A DNA stretch of 38,702 nucleotides from Deltaproteobacteria bacterium (GCA_015228875.1 JADGCS010000035.1:1-38702); one strand, 5' to 3'. Counted from the first letter of the stretch, positions 17,592-25,803 are shown. A program made the numbers and translations. Notes: generated by a model not told the origin, from the letters alone.

Positions 17592-19334
17592 CTACACCTG
17601 CAGGAGCTGCATGATCTCAAGATGCCCAACCTGCCTGGCCCACCAGAGGGCATCGTGTCCCAGACCGTCTTTAAGCGTCTTGTTGGCCCCTTTGTGTATC
17701 AGGCTTTTGACAAGTCCGATCTCCCCCAGTCTGATGGCATAAATGAGGGGGGTGAGTTGCTCGTCATCCGTTGCGTCCGGACGCGCGCCGTTTTCCAAAA
17801 GCAGTTCGACCATCTTGAAGTTTTTTTCCATCACCGCGCAGTGGAGGGGATTGCAGCCCACAGCGGGTGAAAAGAGATTAACGTAGGCCTTGTCTTCTGC
17901 AATGAGCTGTTTGACTGTTTTAAAATCGCCCAGTGAGACAGCGGTGATAAAATCGACCCGGGCCCCTTTTTCTGCCAGGTGTCTGGCAAGTTGTTTGTGT
18001 CCAAATATTGCCGCAAAGTGAATGGGTCTGGCCCCCCGCGGGGTTTCTTCGTCGATACCGGCGCCGTGATCCAGAAGGATATTGACCACATTTGTGTGGC
18101 CCTCTCTTGCCGCGATGTGCAGGGCAGACTCGCATTTTTTGTTCTTAAAGTTGATGTCGGCGCCCATTTGCAGGACAAAAAGGACAAGCCCCGGATTTCC
18201 CTGTTCTGTGTAATGCAGGAGAGGGCCCTCACCGCCAGAACCCCTTAAAAGATCCTTGTTGTTGCGGATAACCGTCTGCACCTCAAGGGCATTGGTGATC
18301 TGGTACAGGGCCTCGAGCCGCAGTTGAGTGGGATTTTTACCCCTGTCAACACCTGTCTCGCGAACTGTTGTCTCCTGTTCGATGGAGAGGAGGACAAGGG
18401 TCCCCATGACAACAAGGGCAATGGTCTCGATAAAAGGAATTCTGATAGGTAGTCCTGCAAAATAAAGGATGGTCTCGGCGGTACAGGTGACCATGACAAG
18501 GTGCAGCCCCACCTGATACGCCTGTGTGTACCTCTTGGGATGCGAGAGCAGTTTTGTAATGCCATAGAGAATAAGGGCAAGGATCACAAGGTAGAGCGGG
18601 TAACCCACAAGATTGACCAACAGCGCACCCACAAACGCCCCCACGACAAGGGTGGTAAAGGCGTTTTCGAGAAAGGGTTTTGCCGTTGCCAGCCACTCAA
18701 GGACGCGAGACCTGTCGATGGTCTCGTTGTCGTAACGGGACAGAGAGTGGGCTTTTAATGCACTGTCTTTGTCCACAGTAATGAGATGGTGTTTGGTAAG
18801 CAGCGCCAGGCTCTCGTATTCGTCGAAAGCAGCGATGCCCGCATGGGTGTCAATGGCCAGCAGGTTAAAGTACACGAGCTCTTGCATCTGCTCTTTGTGT
18901 CCCTGGATCAGGGTCTTCATTTCTTCTGCCGTGTATATTTTGATTGCTGTGTGAAAGGGAAAGGGATTTGGGTCATCGGGTGCAAGGGTTTTTTCAAACA
19001 GGGTCTCGGACACATCCTGCAAGATTTGTCGGCTGACCCCCATTTTAATAAACAAGGGCTCATATGAATTTGTAGAGACCGCGCCATCTACTATTTTGAT
19101 TTCGAGACCCTCGGGATAGGACTCATCAAGGGCTGCAGGCAGCGCCATAAAAAAATCACTGAGCCGGCCGTACTTGACCACACCGTATGTTGTGACAACA
19201 AGACCTAAAATAACACAGTAGAGAACAAAGACCTTGATGGAGGTTTTAAACGGGACAAGGTGAAACCTGCGGTAGTAGTTAAGCGATGTAAATGATTTTC
19301 TGAGGTGATAAAACACACCCGCGCTTTGTGCCAT
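17592..19334 (-). CDS. DUF1189-like membrane domain fused to ankyrin repeats
   Basis: The first 330 or so residues match the plan of DUF1189 membrane proteins. There is a transmembrane helix at about residues 31-51, an outside segment with LPAALDESYPEGLEIKIVDG and STNSYEPLFI, and then a cluster of hydrophobic helices (about residues 240-330). From residue 370 to the end (580) come about six ankyrin repeats, with consensus pieces such as SALHIAAREGHTNVVNILL, PIHFAAIFGHKQLARHL and PLHCAVMEKNFKMVELLL. The ankyrin block should lie in the cytoplasm as a protein-binding scaffold. A fusion of these two domains is unusual to my knowledge. The ATG at 19334 has only a weak ribosome site. The gene is flanked by gaps of about 140-190 bp, so it is probably transcribed alone. 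Its function is unknown. Confidence 0.78.
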   Translation of the reverse strand: MAQSAGVFYHLRKSFTSLNYYRRFHLVPFKTSIKVFVLYCVILGLVVTTYGVVKYGRLSDFFMALPAALDESYPEGLEIKIVDGAVSTNSYEPLFIKMGVSRQILQDVSETLFEKTLAPDDPNPFPFHTAIKIYTAEEMKTLIQGHKEQMQELVYFNLLAIDTHAGIAAFDEYESLALLTKHHLITVDKDSALKAHSLSRYDNETIDRSRVLEWLATAKPFLENAFTTLVVGAFVGALLVNLVGYPLYLVILALILYGITKLLSHPKRYTQAYQVGLHLVMVTCTAETILYFAGLPIRIPFIETIALVVMGTLVLLSIEQETTVRETGVDRGKNPTQLRLEALYQITNALEVQTVIRNNKDLLRGSGGEGPLLHYTEQGNPGLVLFVLQMGADINFKNKKCESALHIAAREGHTNVVNILLDHGAGIDEETPRGARPIHFAAIFGHKQLARHLAEKGARVDFITAVSLGDFKTVKQLIAEDKAYVNLFSPAVGCNPLHCAVMEKNFKMVELLLENGARPDATDDEQLTPLIYAIRLGEIGLVKSLIHKGANKTLKDGLGHDALWWARQVGHLEIMQLLQV

Positions 19335-19478
19335 AAGAATGGTGCGATGCTAACATACAAAGTTAAATAATTCCAATTGATTTTATGGCAAATCCTGCCA
19401 TAGCAAAATACGAAACAGGGGCACTTCCCGACAGACGCCCAATAGAGTTGTCAAAATGCATGTAATTCAATGTCTGGG

Positions 19479-19586
19479 AATTTCAAAGTTGACAGAGCGC
19501 GGGTGCAATCCTCGCATGACGGGGAAACTAGAACCGCGCACCCCAAGGGCATTTCCTTCGGGCATCAAAGTCAAGTTAGTAACTTG
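19479..19586 (+). repeat. Interspersed structured repeat, copy R1
   Basis: This is one of five related copies in the window. It reads TTTCAAAGTTGACAGAGCGC at one end and the near-palindrome CAAGTTAGTAACTTG at the other, with an internal hairpin (CCCAAGG with CCTTCGGG). It ends 12 bp before the ATPase start at 19599. It is in the opposite orientation to R2, R3 and R4, and the same as R5. The in-frame reading through this copy would add 43 residues to the ATPase N-terminus. I treat that as an artefact. Confidence 0.75.
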
Positions 19587-19598
19587 TCATCCCGTACC

Positions 19599-20957
19599 AT
19601 GAAAAGATTTTTCGAAAGAAACCTTGTCAGCTGGAAAAAAAACACCCATCGCCGTATTCTGATTGTTGTGGGGCAAAGGCGGGTCGGAAAGTCGCACACC
19701 CTCGGGGAATTTGCAGCAAAAAATTTTGATGGCGTGCTTGCAATCAAACCGGATGAGTTGTCAAAAATAGCGGGCCTGATGGCACAGGGCCCCGAAAAAA
19801 ACATAACACGTGCTGATTTTTTACATGCCCTTAATCGGGAAATCATCCCCGAAAAACACCTTGTGTTATTAAATGACGTGCGGGACAGCATTCACGCGCT
19901 GCCTGGGCTTATCAGATTTTTTAAGGGCCTGCCGGATCTCTATTGCGTGATCGAGACCACCCCCGCAGATTATCATCAGCTTGCTGCATCGGGGGAGTTT
20001 GATCCGGATGCGGTTTACATACAGTACGTTCATCCCCTCTCGTTTGGTGAATTTCTTGCGGCCAAGGGGCAGGAGGAGTTGTTTCTTTTTCTCTGTCAAA
20101 TACACATCCAATCGCGTATTGGCGAGACTCTCCATCACAAGCTCTTAAACCTTTTTAAGGATTACCTCTTTGTAGGCGGCATGCCGGAGGTTGTCATGAG
20201 TCATGTAGAGGACCCGCTGTCGCAGGGGTATCAGCAAGTGCAGACAAAGATATTACAAGAGTTGATTGATGAAGTCCAAAAGCATACCAAAAAACTCGCA
20301 CACCGATATCTTGGTAAAATCATCGACACAGCCCCCGCCATGATTGGCACATACTACAAATACGCCGCCGTTGATAAAACAATACAAAGCCGCGAATTAA
20401 AAAAAGCCATGCGAACCATCGTCAACTCCGGCTGTTTGATCAAGGTCGCAGAGGGCATGCCCGGTGAGAATCCACGCAGCAATAAAGAGGTCAAAAGAAA
20501 TTTCGACCCTGCCTTTAAGGTGATTTTTTTTGATACCGGCCTCTTGGTAAGGATGGGCGGTCTTGAGGGGCAACTTGCAGAGACAGAAGACTTTATTAAT
20601 GCCGCCGATAAAACTGTCTCAAGGCAGTTTGCAGGGCAGGAACTTGTGGCCACAATGAGTCCCACTCAAAAACCGGGGCTATGTTTCTGGAGGCGTCACA
20701 AGCGCGGGAGTTCGGCAGAGGTTGATTATTTGATCCGCGTACGCGAAAACCTGTCAGTCCCCTTGATCATCAACGCAAACAAACCAGGCTGGCTTAAAGG
20801 TCTCAAAATATTTTTCGACCAACACCCCTCTGTGCCTCTTGGTGTAAGGATCTCCCAAGACACACCTTCATACAGAGATAAAATACTCACGCTCCCCGTG
20901 TACGCAGTCGGGCAGGCAGCAAGGATCGCTGCGCAGGTTTTATTAAGAGAGCAATAG
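19599..20957 (+). CDS. AAA+ ATPase with DUF4143-type C-terminus (ATPase 1)
   Basis: This predicted P-loop ATPase of 452 residues belongs to the widespread AAA_14/DUF4143 group, whose members often occur as repeated accessory genes of unclear role. The Walker A is GQRRVGKS (residues 25-32). The expected Walker B (hhhDE) reads HLVLLNDVRDS, with a single Asp and no catalytic Glu, so ATP hydrolysis may be impaired. VGGMPEVV and the C-terminal FWRRHKRGSSAEVDYLI match the DUF4143 / PD-(D/E)XK-like end of the family. The start was placed at the ATG at 19599, where the family's MKRFFERNL-type N-terminus begins. The gene is bracketed by repeat copies R1 and R2 and is convergent with a second member of the same family. 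Confidence 0.82.
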   Translation: MKRFFERNLVSWKKNTHRRILIVVGQRRVGKSHTLGEFAAKNFDGVLAIKPDELSKIAGLMAQGPEKNITRADFLHALNREIIPEKHLVLLNDVRDSIHALPGLIRFFKGLPDLYCVIETTPADYHQLAASGEFDPDAVYIQYVHPLSFGEFLAAKGQEELFLFLCQIHIQSRIGETLHHKLLNLFKDYLFVGGMPEVVMSHVEDPLSQGYQQVQTKILQELIDEVQKHTKKLAHRYLGKIIDTAPAMIGTYYKYAAVDKTIQSRELKKAMRTIVNSGCLIKVAEGMPGENPRSNKEVKRNFDPAFKVIFFDTGLLVRMGGLEGQLAETEDFINAADKTVSRQFAGQELVATMSPTQKPGLCFWRRHKRGSSAEVDYLIRVRENLSVPLIINANKPGWLKGLKIFFDQHPSVPLGVRISQDTPSYRDKILTLPVYAVGQAARIAAQVLLREQ

Positions 20958-21073
20958 CGCCCCCCCCATGACAGCAAGGCATGGGTGCCACGGGCATGGG
21001 TGCCACGTACTTTGTTCCTTTGAATATCTCTGAACATGAATACGTGCCTTAAACAGTGAATGTGCGGGGAAAA

Positions 21074-21141
21074 CAAGTTACAAACTTGACTTTGATGCCC
21101 CGAAGGAAATCCCCTTGGGGGGCGCGGTTGAATCTATTCAT
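21074..21141 (-). repeat. Interspersed structured repeat, copy R2 (partial)
   Basis: On the + strand this copy reads CAAGTTACAAACTTG, then a bulged hairpin (CCCCGAAGG with CCTTGGGG), then CGCGGTTGAATCTATTCAT, where it breaks off. Its last bases overlap the stop codon of ATPase 2 (21134-21136). It therefore lies between the two convergent ATPase genes and may also act as their shared terminator structure. Confidence 0.75.
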
Positions 21142-22480
21142 GGGTATCTGTTTCATGATAGGCCAGTGACGTTGGCGCGTTAAGGAGAAAATTTTCGATT
21201 GTCATTCCGGTTATTTGCTTTGTATGAAATGGTGTAGAACAAATAACGGTCAATTGATCTTTTGGAAATATATTTGCAAACCAGCTAAACTCAAGGGGAT
21301 TGGCACGTCCTCTTTTGACCTCGATAAATTTTTTGTCTGGGGTCACAAAATCTATCTCGTGTTCTTTTGAGGCCCAAAAGCTTAGCCGCTCAGGTTCAAG
21401 CTGTCCACTCAAAACGCTTTGCCTCCATATCTCCTGTGCAATAAGCCACTCTATAAACATGCCTTGTATCTCAGGCGACAGGTTTTCAAATTCATGAACA
21501 TGTCTGAGTGCAGAGGGATGAAAGACGATTGCAACCGCAAGATTAATAAACTGAAACTTGCAGGGTTTTCGCATGAGTATGGTTTTTTTGTTTGTTTCTA
21601 TCGGCCAGGACGGCAGCAGTGACAACAGATCTGAGAGCTGTTCGATATAACCGCTTGCCACGGTGTTGTTGGCAAGCCCGCCTTCGCGTGCAAGCTTTGC
21701 AAAACCGACAGGTTTGCCGCCATAATTCATGATAACGCGCAAAAGCTGTGTTAGCGACAACCTGCTTCTGCCAGATGAGATCAATTCCCCCACGACCCAA
21801 TCCCGCACCAATTGAATAAAATACTCGGGCAGTTGTTCAAATTGACAGATATCATTGCAAGCAATGGGAGAGCCTCCTGTCAAGAGATAGGCTATCCATG
21901 ATTTGTCGCCGTGAACATTTTGAGAATTGAATTTAAATTCCCTGTAAGAGATTGGCAAAAAAATATATTCATTTTTGGGGAGTTTGCCTTTTCTGCCGGG
22001 AAGTTTTTCTGAGCCATGGCGAAGGTCGGATGCCTTTGAGCCCGTGGTGATGATGAGGACATCTCTAAACAGACCTTGATCTATGATTCGCTTTACCGCC
22101 TTTTCCCAATCAGGCACGGCTGTTATTTCGTCAATAAAAAGCCTTTTAACCTTTGCGTCTCTTGAATACCCCGCATAAATGTTTTTCATTTCAGCAATGA
22201 GACCGTCTGTGGTGCCTATTTCATCGCCGTTTAGGTAATACGACGAACCTTTGCCAAAATCGTGGATGGACCAGCGCAGATTCATATCGAGCCATGTACT
22301 TTTTCCGTATTGACGGGGACCTCTGATGATGATGAGGCCGGGTTCTGTCGGTAATTCATCGAGTCCAAACTCAAATCTATACTGATGGGCCTTTGATTCC
22401 ATTTCAGCAATGCGCGGCCACATGTCATCGCGATCGATGTTCCCCTCAGCCAAAAGATGATTTATTGTCTTAACGTCCAT
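21134..22480 (-). CDS. AAA+ ATPase with DUF4143-type C-terminus (ATPase 2)
   Basis: This is a P-loop ATPase of 448 residues from the same broad family as the convergent gene but quite divergent from it. The Walker A is GPRQYGKST (residues 54-62). The Walker B is RLFIDEITAVPDW, with D117 and E118 intact. A sensor-like segment IITTGSKASDL follows. The C-terminus carries FWASKEHEIDFVTPDKKFIE and then VKRG, a PD-(D/E)XK-like arrangement with D, E and K retained. The start is the ATG at 22480. No ribosome site is visible, but a promoter-like sequence lies directly upstream, suggesting a leaderless transcript. Its stop lies inside repeat copy R2, and R3 lies about 120 bp upstream. The cellular role of this family is not settled. 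Confidence 0.85.
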   Translation of the reverse strand: MDVKTINHLLAEGNIDRDDMWPRIAEMESKAHQYRFEFGLDELPTEPGLIIIRGPRQYGKSTWLDMNLRWSIHDFGKGSSYYLNGDEIGTTDGLIAEMKNIYAGYSRDAKVKRLFIDEITAVPDWEKAVKRIIDQGLFRDVLIITTGSKASDLRHGSEKLPGRKGKLPKNEYIFLPISYREFKFNSQNVHGDKSWIAYLLTGGSPIACNDICQFEQLPEYFIQLVRDWVVGELISSGRSRLSLTQLLRVIMNYGGKPVGFAKLAREGGLANNTVASGYIEQLSDLLSLLPSWPIETNKKTILMRKPCKFQFINLAVAIVFHPSALRHVHEFENLSPEIQGMFIEWLIAQEIWRQSVLSGQLEPERLSFWASKEHEIDFVTPDKKFIEVKRGRANPLEFSWFANIFPKDQLTVICSTPFHTKQITGMTIENFLLNAPTSLAYHETDTHE

Positions 22481-22486
22481 AACGTT

Positions 22487-22515
22487 AACATACCTAACGG
22501 TCTAAACGTTAGCAA
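22487..22515 (-). promoter_or_regulatory. Promoter with repeated AACGTT boxes before ATPase 2 (leaderless candidate)
   Basis: On the minus strand TTGCTA (22515-22510) and TATGTT (22492-22487) are 17 bp apart, and the ATG follows only 6 bases later. Transcription would start at or next to the start codon. The sequence TAACGTT occurs overlapping the -35 and again between the -10 and the ATG, with CCGTTAGG between. This is the pattern of an operator set for a repressor or for autoregulation. Confidence 0.5.
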
Positions 22516-22603
22516 GATTTTTCTTTAAAACCAAAATCCCAAATCCGCCTTACCCCGACTTGTTTGGCACGGAGAAAAAGTTTGTCTATTGCTTTTGCAA
22601 GAG

Positions 22604-22767
22604 AATTTAAGTCACTCCTTTGACTCTGATGCCCCGAAGGAAATCCCCTTGGGGGACGCGGTTGAATTCCTCCATTTTGCGAGGAATGCACCCGCCATGT
22701 ACCATACGGTACATGACCCGCCATGTGCCGTACGGCAAATGGCCCGCGCTCTGTCGGCTTTTAAATT
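22604..22767 (-). repeat. Interspersed structured repeat, copy R3, with internal palindromic 26-bp duplication
   Basis: This is the longest copy and fills most of the 326-bp gap 22481-22806. On the + strand the first palindrome is degraded. It is followed by the CCCCGAAGG/CCTTGGGG hairpin and then a long stem (GCGGTTGAATTCCTC pairing with GAGGAATGCACCCGC). Before the terminal CGCGCTCTGTC end there are two 26-bp tandem units (22691-22716 and 22717-22742). Each contains an inner near-perfect palindrome, such as TGCCGTACGGCA. No other gene was seen in the gap. Confidence 0.75.
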
Positions 22768-22806
22768 CCTATGCATTAAATTTTAAGGACCTGGCCCCCA
22801 GGCTGC

Positions 22807-25296
22807 TCAGTCCACGTACGAAACCCTTAAAACACCGCCGTTGTACACTGTGCTGGTTTCGGGATCATACCACTCGACCGAGCCTATCCCTATTAACCGA
22901 CCGGCATCGTTGTGTTTAAATTCGAGATGAGCAATACTGGTTGGTTTGTTTGGTGCAAAGACCTCGCAGCCCGTTGCCCCCGAGACTGTGGCAGCGAGAT
23001 TATTTTTGGTTTTGGGGTCCCCTGTGCTGCACGCCCGCAGGATAATCTGGGCGCCCGCGGGATTAAGAAGCTCTTTCATGGCCCGCATGACATTATCATC
23101 GGTGATATCCAGCAAGTTTTCTTCTGTCCTGCTGGCCCCCACCTCCAGTGCCTGCGGTGTCCCGTGGCCACCCACAATTAAAAGCTGCGCTGTCCCCCAC
23201 GCTTTTTTTATCTTTGCGGCCATCTCAATAAACTCATCCTCGGTCCCGCTCTCAAAGACAACAACCTGGTAACCTGCATTGTAAAGTTCTGTAATTTTTT
23301 CGTAGTAAAAGGCGTTATTGTAGTCCGATTTTGGGTAACTGACGTAGGCGAGCGGTCGTGTTTCGTCACGTTTTTCTGATAACATGTCTTGCACGATATC
23401 TGCGGGGTATCTGGTAAAATAGTCGATATTAAATTTTTCTTTAAGCCTCTCTGCATTTTTTAAATGCAGGGGGGTGATATTAAAATGGGACAAGTATCCT
23501 TGTATTCGCTCACCAAGTGAGTCATATTGTGCGGCCAATACAGCGCGCAGGTCGCTTCTTTTTTCTATCAAAAATCTTAAGGCCCAGAGGCACTCATTGG
23601 CGTTATGATAACTGTTGATACTGTACAAAAGACCGCGAATATGGTTTTCGTTAAACAACGCCGGTTCAATTTTGGCCAAGGGCCCCAGGGCCATGGCAGT
23701 AGGGAGCGAGAATAACTCATAAGAACCGGCTTTGTGTAGTTGGTCCAGTAAAACACTGTGCGCGTGATTAACAAGATCGGGATTTTTTACGGTCAGTAAT
23801 TCTATTGCTTTATGACATCCCCCATACAAATCCGTTTCCCATAGACCACGCAGGAGTCCATGGACATGGGCCTCGGAAAAAAGGAACGGGATTTTTTCTG
23901 CGAGCAGGGAGAGTGTCCCAGCAACCGTTGCTTCGAAGGGAGGGGTCTCAAGCCAGCTTATAAGCTCCGAGATATGCGCCTCAGCGAACAACTCTGGCCG
24001 CGTACTCACGAGTTGATTCACGAGTTGATAACAGGGACCAGCAAGGTCTTTGTTCTTGCGACTGTGCCCAATAACGCGCGTCAGTGTGTCTTCCCTGAAT
24101 GCCTGTGGCCTTGAGCCGGAAAGCACAGAGAGGACATCCAACTTGAAAGGGATTCCCTTGTCAACAGGCCCCGATTTATCCTCAGACAGGGTGAGCCTGT
24201 TAATCTGCTCAAAGGTAAAAATCCCCGGACCGTTGAATGCAAGAAGAACTAAGATAACGCGGCAAGTGCTGGCTATAGATAGATTGGAGTAACCCCAAAT
24301 TTCATCATCGGTGTATTTGTCTGTCCTGTTAAGGCCCGTGAGCAAAGGATCGATGCTCTCCTTAAACAACTGCGGGTGTTCGCGGGCAAGAGCTGTCATT
24401 GTAACAAAGCAGGTCGTTTTAACAAAGGGGTTTGGATTGTTAAACAGGGCATCAAGCAGCACTGTCACATGATCTGCCGTAAACAAATTGGGGACACGCC
24501 CTGCCAGAGAGCGAAGGGCCGTGACACAATCACGAACTGCATCTGGATTACCACCCCCAATCCCCTTGATCAGGGCATCAACATGAATGGTGTTAAACAG
24601 GGATTGGACGACAGATTGATCAAGGTTGGAGAGCCCTTTCAGCGTCCAAGCGGCCGAATAGACGATGTCTGTATCGGTGTTTGTGAGCTGTTGTGTCAAG
24701 GCCTCAACGTGATGTGGGGCAAAGAGGGGGCTCGTCTTATCCGAGGGCAGAAAGCAAAGAACCTCTCCAGCGAGGTTACCCAACTGCGGTGTTGCGAGCG
24801 CCCGCACAAAAAAATCGACATCGGCCCTGGTAAAAACAGTCTGGTTTTCCATGGCGAGAAATATAAACGCCCGGGCATAGGGAGCAGCACCCTCCTGTCT
24901 TTCAAGGCCACGCCTTAAGGCCTCAAGCCCCCTTTTCGCAAACTGCTTGTTTGCAGCGACAAGGACACCAAGGGCCTCGGCACAGACAGCCTCGGAATCA
25001 GGATTGCCAAGACCGATGATCAGGTCACTCAATCTTAAATTAACAAGATCGGGGCGTACCTCGGCGAGGAGCCTCAGGTTCTGACAGCCTTGGGGCCTGA
25101 TGGCTTCGTTTGACAGACAGACCAGAATAAGGGCATCAAGGTGTTTTTCGGCAAACAGGTCAGACTTTTTATTAAAAAGAAGAAGCCAGATGGCATCGGC
25201 ACTAACAGAGGCTGTGTTCTCGTTTTCCAATCCATGCACAAGTGCGTCGAAACATATTTGAGAGAATGGGGACCTCTCCACGACGAGGACCCTCAA
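22807..25296 (-). CDS. HEAT-repeat protein with C-terminal caspase-like (clan CD) peptidase domain
   Basis: Residues 1 to about 620 are a run of HEAT/ARM-type helical repeats, with units resembling PDLFTADHVTVLLDALFNNP. They form a curved scaffold expected to bind a protein or nucleic acid partner. After a short linker, the last 170 or so residues form an alpha/beta domain. Strand QLLIVGGHG carries a His-Gly pair (about H711), and strand QIILRACSTGD carries an Ala-Cys pair (about C756) 45 residues later. This is the catalytic dyad pattern of clan CD cysteine peptidases (caspases, CHAT, C80). The annotated start is a TTG at 25296. HEAT-like coding continues upstream of it in frame for about 12 codons, so the real protein probably begins in the preceding gene and a frameshift separates them. 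There is no signal peptide. The function is unknown; a regulated protease is the leading inference. Confidence 0.75.
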   Translation of the reverse strand: MRVLVVERSPFSQICFDALVHGLENENTASVSADAIWLLLFNKKSDLFAEKHLDALILVCLSNEAIRPQGCQNLRLLAEVRPDLVNLRLSDLIIGLGNPDSEAVCAEALGVLVAANKQFAKRGLEALRRGLERQEGAAPYARAFIFLAMENQTVFTRADVDFFVRALATPQLGNLAGEVLCFLPSDKTSPLFAPHHVEALTQQLTNTDTDIVYSAAWTLKGLSNLDQSVVQSLFNTIHVDALIKGIGGGNPDAVRDCVTALRSLAGRVPNLFTADHVTVLLDALFNNPNPFVKTTCFVTMTALAREHPQLFKESIDPLLTGLNRTDKYTDDEIWGYSNLSIASTCRVILVLLAFNGPGIFTFEQINRLTLSEDKSGPVDKGIPFKLDVLSVLSGSRPQAFREDTLTRVIGHSRKNKDLAGPCYQLVNQLVSTRPELFAEAHISELISWLETPPFEATVAGTLSLLAEKIPFLFSEAHVHGLLRGLWETDLYGGCHKAIELLTVKNPDLVNHAHSVLLDQLHKAGSYELFSLPTAMALGPLAKIEPALFNENHIRGLLYSINSYHNANECLWALRFLIEKRSDLRAVLAAQYDSLGERIQGYLSHFNITPLHLKNAERLKEKFNIDYFTRYPADIVQDMLSEKRDETRPLAYVSYPKSDYNNAFYYEKITELYNAGYQVVVFESGTEDEFIEMAAKIKKAWGTAQLLIVGGHGTPQALEVGASRTEENLLDITDDNVMRAMKELLNPAGAQIILRACSTGDPKTKNNLAATVSGATGCEVFAPNKPTSIAHLEFKHNDAGRLIGIGSVEWYDPETSTVYNGGVLRVSYVD
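25166..25220 (+). repeat. 55-bp inverted repeat, copy A (inside the HEAT gene)
   Basis: This segment is identical over 55 bases to the reverse complement of 28012-28066, and the match ends sharply at both sides. Here it is part of a well-formed HEAT unit (reading SVSADAIWLLLFNKK on the minus strand), so this is the source copy. Confidence 0.9.
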
Positions 25297-25324
25297 GGTA
25301 TGGCAGACCTCCTCAAAACCTGAC

Positions 25325-25654
25325 TCATATAATTTGATCTTGCAAAAGTAATTTTATCTCTGTTGCCGAATATGAATTGTAATCGGGTTCGTGTTGATCG
25401 GACTCGGGGGCGGGGGCGGTAAATGATGGGGCTGTACCAAAGCGGGCCGGTACCTTAAAATCTTCAAACCCCGCCGCCATGGCCCCAAGGGGGTCGTTTG
25501 CATTCGCAAAAAGGTCGCCCTGTTCTGTTGTGGCCACGGCCTCACCTGCGGTTGATGTGTTTGCAGAAGCAACACCATGATCACTGGTCATGTCTTCTTT
25601 GATGACGCTCTCATTGGGGGTAGTGTTTGATGTTGTCTTACCCGTCAAGGTCAT
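25325..25654 (-). CDS. N-terminal part of the HEAT-caspase protein (probable frameshift)
   Basis: This is a 109-residue frame with no recognised domain. It is rich in Thr, Ser, Ala, Pro and Asp, as in a disordered leader, and turns helical at its end (SATEIKLLLQDQI). It stops 28 bp before the TTG of the HEAT gene. Just past its stop, the HEAT frame is already coding for a helix (YESGFEEVCHTLRVLVV). Removing one base from AAATTATATGAG near 25330-25336 would join the two into a product of about 950 residues. A good ribosome site (AAAGGGTGA) precedes the ATG at 25654, whereas the HEAT frame has only a TTG. I therefore read this as the true 5' end of that gene, split by a mutation, a sequencing error or programmed slippage. 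A separate small protein is the alternative. Confidence 0.6.
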   Translation of the reverse strand: MTLTGKTTSNTTPNESVIKEDMTSDHGVASANTSTAGEAVATTEQGDLFANANDPLGAMAAGFEDFKVPARFGTAPSFTAPAPESDQHEPDYNSYSATEIKLLLQDQII

Positions 25655-25667
25655 AAAATCACCCTTT

Positions 25668-25696
25668 AGTATACACCCTTATTCTCTTATCAACAA
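25668..25696 (-). promoter_or_regulatory. Sigma-70-type promoter before the HEAT-caspase gene
   Basis: On the minus strand TTGTTG (25696-25691) and TATACT (25673-25668) are separated by exactly 17 bp. The ATG at 25654 follows 13 bases after the -10. The -10 matches consensus at 5 of 6 positions. The predicted leader is very short. Confidence 0.55.
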
Positions 25697-25803
25697 ACAT
25701 AAACTTGGGGGTGGTTTGTTGAGCAGGGGGTTTAATTTATGTTAGAGTTTGAAATAATTGCTGTTTTTTTTGACTTGTGACCAGAGGGGCTGCACAAATG
25801 ATT

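Noticed and set aside
19470..19598. N-terminal extension of ATPase 1
   Set aside because: These 43 codons are translated repeat R1. The family start fits the ATG at 19599.
22509..22724. 71-codon minus-strand reading frame upstream of ATPase 2
   Set aside because: It is mostly a translation of repeat copy R3, and the same peptide-like string appears when R1 is read through. It has no independent ribosome site.
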